Made by a program: the position numbers and the translations under genes. This document shows, in pieces, positions 1-6,454 of a stretch of DNA of 11,014 nucleotides. Source of the stretch: Flavobacteriales bacterium UBA4660. Its GTDB lineage: Bacteria; Bacteroidota; Bacteroidia; Flavobacteriales_D; Sanyastnellaceae. Below the pieces are notes generated by a model. It ran no database searches. It was not told where the DNA came from and worked only from the letters and a program-made list of their open reading frames with translations. The stretch covers positions 1-11,014 of the forward strand of contig DHLU01000173.1 of the NCBI GenBank assembly GCA_002405435.1. The letters are read 5' to 3'. The first letter of the stretch is position 1, and each line of letters begins with the position of its first letter.

Positions 1-437
1 ATCCGGAGGCCCGGTCATGGTCGGGCGCGTTTGGACTGATGCAGCTGATGCCTGAGACCGCGCTAAAACTGGGGTGCGATAGTACCGGAAAGGAGGAGCC
101 CAACATAAAGGCCGGGGTGCGCTACATCAAACACCTGCAAAACATGTGGCGGGAAAAAATCGCTGATCCCGAAGAGCGTCTGAAGTTTGTGCTGGCATCT
201 TACAATATAGGCCCGTGCCACGTTTTTGACGCGCGGGAAATCGCACGCCAGACAGGAAGGAGCGATACCACCTGGCACGGCCATGTTGCCGAATGCATGC
301 TGCTGAAGATGCAGGAGCGGTACTATACCCTCAAAGGTGTCAAACATGGCTATTGCTATGCGCGCGAACCGTACGAATTTGTTGATAAAATACTCAGTAC
401 CTTTGCCTATTACAAGGATCTGAAACTCTCGCCATGA
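1..437 (+). CDS. mltF: MltF-type membrane-bound lytic murein transglycosylase, C-terminal part (5' end outside window)
   Basis: Open from the left edge (frame starting at base 3) to a TGA at 435-437, so about 144 C-terminal residues are seen. The family cuts the MurNAc-GlcNAc bond of peptidoglycan with formation of 1,6-anhydroMurNAc at the outer membrane or periplasm. The lytic transglycosylase motif SGAFGLMQLMPETA lies near the edge (codons about 24-65), followed by the second family motif LASYNIGPCHVFDA (191-232) and a C-terminal YYTLKGVKHGY...EPYEFVDKI stretch. The HVFDAREIA variant and the ending match MltF-type rather than Slt70 or MltC proteins. The catalytic Glu normally lies just upstream of the visible part and is outside the window, as is any N-terminal solute-binding domain. 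An internal ATG at 39 falls inside the motif and is not a real start. The stop overlaps the next gene's start (ATGA), which suggests coupled translation. Confidence 0.9.
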   Translation, partial: PEARSWSGAFGLMQLMPETALKLGCDSTGKEEPNIKAGVRYIKHLQNMWREKIADPEERLKFVLASYNIGPCHVFDAREIARQTGRSDTTWHGHVAECMLLKMQERYYTLKGVKHGYCYAREPYEFVDKILSTFAYYKDLKLSP

Positions 438-1081
438 AATGCCTCGTGCCGGCCTGCTGGATTCTCATCATACTCAGCGGGTGCACTCCCAAAAACCAAT
501 TCACCTTCGTGCTGGAAGGCAGGGTAATAAATGCCCGCACCCTTGCGCCGGTCTCCGGACTTGAGCTTTCGCTTTCCCAGCAGGTCCTGAGTTCAGGTAC
601 CTTCAACGAAAATTTCAATTACCTCACCGGAGTATCCACCGATGGATCAGGTAACTATGTGATGGAATTTCCCCGTGAAAATGCCGTAGCCTACAGGCTT
701 AATACCTCAGATGCCCCCTATATCGCTCGGACCTTCTCTTTTGACCAGGATGATTTTACCCTGGATGAACCCAACACCTTCAACTTCTCGGTTTTTCCGG
801 AGGGCTTTGTTGAAGTGCACCTGAGCAACGAGTTGCCTTCGGCGCCCTCCGACCTGTTTCGCTTCCGGTTTGACCAGGTCCATTTTGACTGCCAGTGCTG
901 CAACGGGGAATGGAAACAATTTGCAGGAGCCGAGACCGACACCACCTTCGGCTGCAGGCTATACGGAGACACCTGGTTGCACTATGTCACCCAGTACATT
1001 TCGGAAACCACCGACACCCTGATTGCCGACTCTTTATGGTGTCCGGCCTTTCAGACTGCCCAGCTTTTTTTAGTGTACTGA
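434..1081 (+). CDS. Predicted lipoprotein with N-terminal beta-sandwich-like domain and Cys cluster, function unknown
   Basis: 215 residues. The N-terminus MKCLVPACWILIILSGC is a lipoprotein signal with lipobox LSGC and acylated Cys17. The start is fixed by the signal peptide and by the ATGA overlap with the transglycosylase gene. Residues about 27-80 (EGRVINARTLAPVSGLELSL... then DGSGNYVMEF) resemble the carboxypeptidase-regulatory-like or CNA-B type beta-sandwich common in Bacteroidota envelope proteins. I infer this from pattern only. The C-terminal half holds five Cys (152, 154, 155, 174, 203), including the tight group CQCC, unusual for an exported protein and consistent with disulfides or metal binding. 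I do not recognise a named family. The coupling to a peptidoglycan-cleaving enzyme suggests an envelope role, but nothing in the sequence proves it. Confidence 0.8.
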   Translation: MKCLVPACWILIILSGCTPKNQFTFVLEGRVINARTLAPVSGLELSLSQQVLSSGTFNENFNYLTGVSTDGSGNYVMEFPRENAVAYRLNTSDAPYIARTFSFDQDDFTLDEPNTFNFSVFPEGFVEVHLSNELPSAPSDLFRFRFDQVHFDCQCCNGEWKQFAGAETDTTFGCRLYGDTWLHYVTQYISETTDTLIADSLWCPAFQTAQLFLVY

Positions 1082-1206
1082 ATGGAATCCAAGGAATAAG
1101 AATTTAATAAAGCGGCATGCCCGGTATTTCGTCTAACTTGCTCTCCGAAGTGCGTCGCTTTTTGACCTGCTCATCTGTTACCCTGCAAATGTCAACACAA
1201 CCCATC

Positions 1207-2979
1207 ATGAAGTATCTTCTCTTCTCGCTGCTGGTGCTGGTATCCGCATCACTTGCTGCCCAGGACCTGCCCGTTCAAATGACCCCCTGGGAATTTGAGC
1301 AGCTCATGCACGGCAATTTCACGCTCGACTCAGACAGGGGTATTGAAGACCCTCCCCCCTTTGAAAACCTGCGCACCATGGCCGAATGGGAAGAGATACA
1401 GGCGCTGACCATAGCCTGGATTTCATACCCCTGCATTCTCAAACAAATAGTAGAGGCGGCCCAGAACGAAACCATGGTAATCATCCTAAGTGAAGATGTG
1501 CAGGAAACTGAAGACTATCTCACAGGCTCGGTATGCGGCGGCGCACTGACGCTCAACAACGTCACCATACTCGACGCCAATTTCGACTCGGTCTGGATGC
1601 GCGATTATGCCGCTAATACTGTTTACGGCAATGAGGTAGATGACCTGATTCTGGTAGACTGGATTTACAACCGGCCGTCGCGCCCCAACGATAACGCTTC
1701 ACCCTCGTACTTCGCCGACCACCTCGGACTCGACTTGTATTGTATCACCGAAGCACCTACCGACCTGGTGAATACGGGTGGAAATTTTATGTCTGACGGA
1801 TTCGGAACCGGCTTTGCCTCTTCCCTTATCCTTGAAGAGAATGAGCCAGGCAACGACTACGGTGTCACACCGAAAACGCAAGAAGAAATTGATGTGATCA
1901 TGTCAGACTGGCTCGGGCTTGACCGCTATGTGATCATGGATGCCTTGCCCTATGACGTGATCAACCACATCGATATGCACATGAAACTCATTGATGAGGA
2001 GACCCTGCTCATTGGTCAGTTTCCCGAAGGTGTAGCCGATGGTCCCCAGATAGAGGCAAACCTTGATTTTGTGCTCAGCAATTACAATTCCGTATTCGGA
2101 ACGCCGTACAAGATTATCTGGCTGCCCATGCCGCCCAACGGCGACGGCCTTTGGGCCGATGACGGTGCTGCCTACCGCACCTATACCAATTCTGTATTTG
2201 TCAACAAGACCCTGATTGTGCCCTACTACCGGCCCGAGTACGACACCGTTGCCTTCAACATTCTCTCCAACGCGCTGCCCGGCTACAACATCGTGGGTAT
2301 CGATTGCGACAACAATGCTGAACCCATCATTTTCGCCAGCGGTGCCATTCACTGCATTACCCACGCCATTGGTGTGGAGGATCCGTTGCTCATTTCCCAC
2401 CAGCCACTTCCCGATACAGACGATAGCGCCAACCCCTATGAGGCGGTTGCCTATATCAGGCACCGTGACGGCATCGCATCGGCGACGCTCTGGTGGAAGA
2501 CATCACCGGATGGTACCTACAGTGCCTTGCCCATGGCGGCGCAGGGCAACGACAACTGGAGTGCCCTTATTCCGGCGCAACCTGCCGGCACCGTAGTATA
2601 TTACTACATTCATGCGCAGGCCACAACCGGCAAAGAACAAACCCGTCCGATGCCCGCGCCAGACGCCTATTGGAAATTTGTGGTCAGCGGCACCCCTGCG
2701 GGTATGGCCCCGGCTGAAAACATGGTCGGCTTCACCCGCGTATTCCCCAATCCGGCGGGAGCCGTCACTTGTGTGGATATGTACAGCCTGTCAGAAACAC
2801 AGGGTCGCGTGGTACTCTTTGATGTCAATGGCCGCGAGGTATCGGAAATTTACCGCGGCAGTTTCAGACCTGGTCAAAACAAGTTTTTCTTTGATGCCGG
2901 GCTGCTGCCATCAGGTGTGTACCGTCTTGCACTCCAGCATGCCGGAGGCATAACGAGTCAGGCACTTATGGTGAAGTGA
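1207..2979 (+). CDS. Secreted peptidylarginine/agmatine deiminase family protein (PPAD-like) with T9SS type A sorting domain
   Basis: The frame opens at 1117, but the ATG at 1207 is preferred because it starts a clean signal peptide (MKYLLFSLLVLVSASLAA, cleavage before Gln19). This gives 590 residues. Residues about 40-395 are a PAD_porph (agmatine deiminase/peptidylarginine deiminase) fold. Catalytic elements are intact: WMRDY (Asp133), TGGNFMSDG (about 190-198), NHIDMH (His254, Asp256), YTNS (Asn328) and GAIHCITH (nucleophile Cys383). An Ig-like domain follows (about 405-495). A T9SS type A tail starts at FPNP (513) and includes LPSGVYRL, ending ALMVK. This order matches Porphyromonas gingivalis PPAD. 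The motif YNRPSRPND (Arg156, Arg159) corresponds to the PPAD arginine pair that holds a C-terminal Arg carboxylate. The family converts guanidino groups to ureido groups with ammonia release. The substrate may be protein or peptide arginine, or agmatine. Export argues against ordinary cytosolic agmatine catabolism. Confidence 0.9.
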   Translation: MKYLLFSLLVLVSASLAAQDLPVQMTPWEFEQLMHGNFTLDSDRGIEDPPPFENLRTMAEWEEIQALTIAWISYPCILKQIVEAAQNETMVIILSEDVQETEDYLTGSVCGGALTLNNVTILDANFDSVWMRDYAANTVYGNEVDDLILVDWIYNRPSRPNDNASPSYFADHLGLDLYCITEAPTDLVNTGGNFMSDGFGTGFASSLILEENEPGNDYGVTPKTQEEIDVIMSDWLGLDRYVIMDALPYDVINHIDMHMKLIDEETLLIGQFPEGVADGPQIEANLDFVLSNYNSVFGTPYKIIWLPMPPNGDGLWADDGAAYRTYTNSVFVNKTLIVPYYRPEYDTVAFNILSNALPGYNIVGIDCDNNAEPIIFASGAIHCITHAIGVEDPLLISHQPLPDTDDSANPYEAVAYIRHRDGIASATLWWKTSPDGTYSALPMAAQGNDNWSALIPAQPAGTVVYYYIHAQATTGKEQTRPMPAPDAYWKFVVSGTPAGMAPAENMVGFTRVFPNPAGAVTCVDMYSLSETQGRVVLFDVNGREVSEIYRGSFRPGQNKFFFDAGLLPSGVYRLALQHAGGITSQALMVK

Positions 2980-2981
2980 TG

Positions 2982-2998
2982 TGCCGGCGGCTCCGGCA
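2982..2998. other. Short GC-rich hairpin after the deiminase gene
   Basis: TGCCGG (2982-2987) and CCGGCA (2993-2998) form a 6-bp stem around a 5-base loop, starting 3 bases after the deiminase stop. It is followed by ACGTTTGG and not by a T run, so it is at best a weak terminator or an mRNA 3' stabiliser. Confidence 0.3.
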
Positions 2999-3043
2999 AC
3001 GTTTGGTGCACACAAGCGCCCCCTGTAAACCCATCCGGTAACC

Positions 3044-4810
3044 ATGAAAAAACTCATTCCGGACGATGCACTGGCCAAGGCCACACATCTGCGGCGAAAC
3101 AATCCGCTCCTTCCCTTGCTTACACGGGTGGCCGGTATTGACCGCGTGAATGAGTTGTATGCGCTATTGGAAGTTCATGAGGGCGACGACTTCATCGCCG
3201 CTTTCTTCCGTCAGATGGAACTTGAGATTGTGCTCAATGAATCGCACCTCAAAGAGATTCCTGCTTCAGGACCCTTTATCGTAATTTCCAACCACCCTTT
3301 TGGTGCGCTCGACGGACTGGCCCTGTTGCATGTTGTCCGGAAGGTTCGCCCCGACTTCAGGATGATGGCCAACTTCCTGTTGCAGCAGATTGATCCGTTG
3401 CGTGATTGCTTTATCGGTGTAAACCCGTTTGAAAACCTCCGTGATCGCTCATCCAGCCATAGCGGAATGAAACTGGCGCGACAACACCTCAGTGAAGGCC
3501 ATGGCCTCGGCATTTTTCCGGCCGGAGAGGTAAGCACCCTGTACAAGGATCTCAGAAAAGTGGCCGACCGCCAATGGCAACTTTCCGCCATCAAACTGAT
3601 ACGCAAAGCCCGTGTACCCGTGATTCCGGTGTATTTCGACGGGAGCAATTCCTACCTGTTTCACCTGATAGGTAAAATTCATCCGGGGCTCCGCACACTC
3701 TCCCTTCCCGCAGAGATGTTTCGTAAAAAAGGAACGTCTATTCACCTGACCATAGGCCACTGCATTACGCCCGTTGAAACGGATGTGTTATCCAGTGCCC
3801 AAAGCTATGGCCGGTACCTGCGCGCCAAAACGTACGCCACCGGCAGTGCTATGGAAGTGCGAAAGTCCTACTTCAAAATTCTCAAAAAACGCAAGCGGAC
3901 CGACCCCATTGACGCGCCTGTGCCGGATGAGCAGCTGAAAGATGAAATCAACGGCCTGGACGCGTTCCGGGTCATGCGGCAGGATCCTTTTGAGGTCTAT
4001 ATCATCTCGAGCCGGCAAGCACCCCTGTGCCTGAAAGAAATCGGACGGCTGCGCGAACTCACGTTCAGAGAAATCGGCGAAGGCACCAACCGTCACACGG
4101 ATCTCGATGAGTTTGACCTCTACTACGACCACCTGGTACTCTGGGACAGCAAGGAGAAGAAAATCGCAGGTGCCTACCGTCTGGGCAACGGGGCTGAAAT
4201 CATGGAGCGCTATGGCTTACAGGGATTTTATACCCACACGTTGTTCAGGATGCACTACAGGATGAAGGCCATTTTGCGAAATTCCCTGGAGCTGGGGCGT
4301 TCGTTCATCACGCCGGAGTACCAGAAGCACCGGTTGCCGCTGTTCCTGCTCTGGAAAGGCATCCTTCACTACCTCTCATCGAAAAAACATTTCCGTTATA
4401 TTATCGGACCTGTGAGCATCAGCAACGCCTATCAGGATGTTTCCAAGTCGCTGATGATCCAGTTCATACGACAGAACTATTTCGACGCACATCTCTCGCG
4501 GTATGTGCAACCGCGGCACGAATACAGGCCCAAGGCCACCCGGGTCGATACCGGGGTGCTGCTGGAAGCGGCGCAGCAAGACATCAGGCGGCTCGACAAG
4601 ATGATTGCGGAAATTGAGCCCATGCACTTCACTATGCCTGTGCTGCTCAAGCGGTACCTGCAGCAGAATGCGCGCATCCTCGCTTTCAACAGCGATCCCA
4701 AGTTCAACCATGCCCTCGACGGACTGATGCTGCTCGACATCAAAGACCTGCCCTCCGATACCGTCGAGAATCTGCAACGCGACATGTTTGCTTCCACAAC
4801 CGAAAAATAA
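3044..4810 (+). CDS. Fused lysophospholipid acyltransferase (PlsC-like) / GNAT N-acyltransferase, OlsF-like aminolipid synthase
   Basis: 588 residues in two parts. Residues about 60-245 are a PlsC-like acyltransferase: NHPFGALDG (Asn83, His84, Asp90, the HX5D form typical of hemolysin/OlsA-like members), GVNPF, and FPAGE (158-162), then VPVIPVYF. Residues about 317-490 are an OlsB/hemolysin-type GNAT domain with VLWDSKEKKIAGAYRLG, LELGRSFI (415-422) and GPVSISN. The C-terminus has NSDPKFNHALDGLMLLD (549-565), a conserved end of this family. In bifunctional OlsF, described from Serratia and Flavobacterium, the GNAT part N-acylates ornithine with a 3-hydroxy fatty acid and the PlsC part adds the second acyl chain. 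In Bacteroides, separate GlsB and GlsA proteins do the same on glycine. The fused enzyme here most likely makes an ornithine, glycine or related aminolipid. The amino acid cannot be read from sequence. There is no Shine-Dalgarno before the ATG. Confidence 0.87.
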   Translation: MKKLIPDDALAKATHLRRNNPLLPLLTRVAGIDRVNELYALLEVHEGDDFIAAFFRQMELEIVLNESHLKEIPASGPFIVISNHPFGALDGLALLHVVRKVRPDFRMMANFLLQQIDPLRDCFIGVNPFENLRDRSSSHSGMKLARQHLSEGHGLGIFPAGEVSTLYKDLRKVADRQWQLSAIKLIRKARVPVIPVYFDGSNSYLFHLIGKIHPGLRTLSLPAEMFRKKGTSIHLTIGHCITPVETDVLSSAQSYGRYLRAKTYATGSAMEVRKSYFKILKKRKRTDPIDAPVPDEQLKDEINGLDAFRVMRQDPFEVYIISSRQAPLCLKEIGRLRELTFREIGEGTNRHTDLDEFDLYYDHLVLWDSKEKKIAGAYRLGNGAEIMERYGLQGFYTHTLFRMHYRMKAILRNSLELGRSFITPEYQKHRLPLFLLWKGILHYLSSKKHFRYIIGPVSISNAYQDVSKSLMIQFIRQNYFDAHLSRYVQPRHEYRPKATRVDTGVLLEAAQQDIRRLDKMIAEIEPMHFTMPVLLKRYLQQNARILAFNSDPKFNHALDGLMLLDIKDLPSDTVENLQRDMFASTTEK

Positions 4811-4821
4811 CTAACCGCGCG

Positions 4822-4848
4822 GCGAAGGCGAACAAGCGAAGAGGCGAA
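4822..4848. repeat. Short direct repeats of GCGAA
   Basis: GCGAA occurs four times, at 4822, 4828, 4836 and 4844 (spacings 6, 8, 8), just after the acyltransferase stop and 38 bases before the next start. It could be slipped-strand expansion or a degenerate dispersed repeat. No function is evident. Confidence 0.45.
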
Positions 4849-4886
4849 GTGCCTATTTTAACCGCGCTTACCAGCAATTACCTACC

Positions 4887-5885
4887 ATGGGCCAGTACAC
4901 ACGAAGAAAATTTTTGTCTGCAGGTGCGGCCGGCGCGACCGCCATCGGATTCGCCCCGCTGCTCGCAGCCTGCCGGGAAAGTGTCGGAGAAGTTGCGGCA
5001 CCATACGCCGTATTCAAAGGCGGACTCGTATTATCAACCTGGGACTTTGGAATGAAGTCCAATGAAGAAGCATGGCGTGTGCTGCAAGCCGGAGGTGCAG
5101 CGCTTGACATGGCGGAGAAAGGTGTTAACCTTTGCGAAGCCGATCTCTCCGCGTTATCAGTGGGCCTCGGTGGCTTGCCCGACCGGGAAGGAAAAACCAC
5201 CCTTGACGCCTGCATCATGGGTCCGGATGGTAAGGCTGGCAGTGTGATGTTTTTGGAAAACATCAGGCATCCGGCTAGTGTCGCCAGGCGGGTGATGGAA
5301 AAAACCCCTCATGTGCAACTGGTGGGAGAAGGAGCCTACCAGTTTGCCATCAGCGAAGGCTTTACCCATGATGATTACAAAAATCCGGAAGCCGAAAAAG
5401 CCTACCGCCAGTGGCTGACAGAAAGCAAGTACGAGCCGGTCATCAACATCGAAAACCACGACACCATCGGTCTCCTCGCGATGGATACGCGCGGAGATAT
5501 TGCCGGTGCATGTACCACGAGCGGTCTCGCCTACAAGATGCGGGGTCGTGTGGGAGATTCGCCCATTATCGGTGCCGGTCTGTACATCGACAATGAAGTG
5601 GGCGGAGCCACCAGCACCGGCCTGGGTGAAGCGGTTATCCGCACCTGTGGTTCCTTTCTGGTGGTCGAAATGATGCGACGCGGAGCCACCCCGGCAGAAG
5701 CCTGCGAAGAAGCCGTGCGCAGGGTCATGAAAAAACACGACAACTGGCGGGAGTTTCAGGTGGGGTTCCTCGCGGTCAACAAGGCAGGCGACACCGGCGC
5801 CTTTGCCCTGCAGGAAGGATTTTCCTATGCACTCCACAAAGAGGGCAAGGGCGAACTCGTGCGCAGCAATTGGTTAAAAAATTGA
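4887..5885 (+). CDS. N4-(beta-N-acetylglucosaminyl)-L-asparaginase (glycosylasparaginase), Tat-exported lipoprotein
   Basis: 332 residues, an Ntn-hydrolase of the asparaginase_2 family that cleaves the GlcNAc-Asn link of N-glycopeptides. The precursor self-cleaves at Asp192-Thr193 in ENHDTIG, and Thr193 becomes the N-terminal nucleophile of the beta chain. RVGDSPIIGAGLY (221-233; Arg221 and Asp224 match the substrate-binding pair of the Elizabethkingia enzyme) and STGLGE (243-248) are present. Early family motifs AWRVLQAGGAALDM (62-75) and SVGLGGLPDREG (91-102) are intact, so the enzyme should be active. The N-terminus TRRKFLSAGAAGATAIGFAPLLAAC combines a twin-arginine motif (Arg6, Arg7) with a lipobox (LAAC, Cys29). 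This predicts folded export by Tat followed by lipid anchoring. The start at 4887 is set by this signal. The gene is 76 bases after the acyltransferase, with no clear promoter, so it may share its transcript. Confidence 0.93.
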   Translation: MGQYTRRKFLSAGAAGATAIGFAPLLAACRESVGEVAAPYAVFKGGLVLSTWDFGMKSNEEAWRVLQAGGAALDMAEKGVNLCEADLSALSVGLGGLPDREGKTTLDACIMGPDGKAGSVMFLENIRHPASVARRVMEKTPHVQLVGEGAYQFAISEGFTHDDYKNPEAEKAYRQWLTESKYEPVINIENHDTIGLLAMDTRGDIAGACTTSGLAYKMRGRVGDSPIIGAGLYIDNEVGGATSTGLGEAVIRTCGSFLVVEMMRRGATPAEACEEAVRRVMKKHDNWREFQVGFLAVNKAGDTGAFALQEGFSYALHKEGKGELVRSNWLKN

Positions 5886-5907
5886 TTAACAAATACTTGT
5901 GATCAAT
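5881..5907. other. Imperfect inverted repeat over the glycosylasparaginase stop codon
   Basis: ATTGAT (5881-5886) pairs with ATCAAT (5902-5907), and inside it ACAA (5889-5892) pairs with TTGT (5897-5900) around loop ATAC. A T-G wobble and one bulged A join the two stems. The stop codon (5883-5885) lies in the left arm. With no T run after it, it is more likely an mRNA 3' structure or an operator-like site than an intrinsic terminator. Confidence 0.4.
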
Positions 5908-5929
5908 CTACGGTTATGTCTCCCCTCGG

Positions 5930-5962
5930 TTGTGCAACCCTTAGGCGGATTTCGTAGTTTTG
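5930..5962 (+). promoter_or_regulatory. Bacteroidota-type promoter for the small secreted protein
   Basis: A -33 element TTG (5930-5932) and an exact -7 element TAGTTTTG (5955-5962, consensus TAnnTTTG) are separated by 22 bases. Transcription would start near 5966, about 20 bases before the ATG at 5986. The -33 element lies inside the dyad GGTTG-TG-CAACC (5928-5939), a possible operator. Confidence 0.6.
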
Positions 5963-5985
5963 AAGACATAAACTACAACAGATCC

Positions 5986-6342
5986 ATGAAAAATCTGATT
6001 CTTACAGCCGCAATGTTCGGCTTCATCCTATGCGCCGGAGCCCAGCAAGTAATTACTTCGGAAGAAGTGAAAGTGGGCATCACCGGTGAAACCAGTCGAG
6101 AAGACCTTATGCACCTGCGTCAGGACATGCTCGTTCAGGGCGTCGACTTTCAGTACAACCCGGTATTTGACATGCAGCGCAAACTGATTGGAATTTCCGT
6201 GATGGTGAAGGCCGGGGAAGTTGAAGGCCAGGCCGAGGTGAAAGACCTCAACCAACCCGGAAAGGCCATGGTCATTCACCTGCAAAAAAATACAGAGGGC
6301 AAGTTCGCGATAACCTGCCTGGGAAAATGCCCGGTTGAGTAA
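5986..6342 (+). CDS. Small secreted protein, unknown function, resembling a repeat found in Bacteroidota M56/BlaR1-like proteins
   Basis: The frame is open from 5899, but the ATG at 5986 starts a signal peptide (MKNLILTAAMFGFILCAGA, cleavage near Ala19) and lies about 20 bases after a promoter's predicted start. This gives 118 residues. The mature part reads VGITGETSREDLMHLRQDMLVQGVDF (29-54), then FDMQRKLIGISVMV, the pattern 'T-x-EeL-x-x-i-x-x-x-l-x-x-x-gidF ... n-x-x-g-x-l-x-x-Isv'. I recall this from C-terminal regions of Bacteroidota M56 (BlaR1-type) metallopeptidases and stand-alone small proteins. The similarity is from memory. The chain ends CLGKCPVE, with Cys111 and Cys115 as a possible disulfide. 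The gene has its own promoter and a strong terminator, so it appears to be a single-gene unit. Confidence 0.75.
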   Translation: MKNLILTAAMFGFILCAGAQQVITSEEVKVGITGETSREDLMHLRQDMLVQGVDFQYNPVFDMQRKLIGISVMVKAGEVEGQAEVKDLNQPGKAMVIHLQKNTEGKFAITCLGKCPVE

Positions 6343-6366
6343 TCGTCTTAGCCTGCTAAAAACATG

Positions 6367-6395
6367 AAACCCGGATTCAGTCCGGGTTTTTTTTT
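6367..6395 (+). terminator. Strong intrinsic terminator, probably bidirectional
   Basis: AAACCCGGA (6367-6375) and TCCGGGTTT (6381-6389) form a perfect 9-bp stem with loop TTCAG, followed by T to 6395 (nine T in a row from 6387). It sits 24 bases after the small secreted protein's stop. On the minus strand the same stem is followed by CATGTTTTTAG, so it may also stop transcripts leaving the glycosyltransferase gene. Confidence 0.92.
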
Positions 6396-6454
6396 ACACG
6401 ACTGGAGACGCTGGCACCGAAATAAACGGTTGCAGTGCGTTGCGCCGCCCCCCC

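Noticed and set aside
1117..1206. Longer start for the deiminase at 1117
   Set aside because: It would add 30 residues before an otherwise perfect signal peptide beginning at 1207, which would disrupt export.
1082..1206. Search for a promoter or small gene in the 125-base gap before the deiminase
   Set aside because: Only weak partial matches (such as TAACTTGC) to TAnnTTTG occur, without a properly spaced TTG, and there is no convincing small frame.
1903..2463. Long minus-strand open frame (186 codons) opposite the deiminase gene
   Set aside because: It lies wholly inside a gene with clear catalytic motifs on the + strand. Its translation shows no recognisable domain, and it reads as an antisense shadow of GC-rich coding DNA.
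5157..5837. Minus-strand open frame of 226 codons opposite glycosylasparaginase
   Set aside because: It is fully covered by the enzyme's conserved core on the other strand, and the translation looks like antisense of that core.
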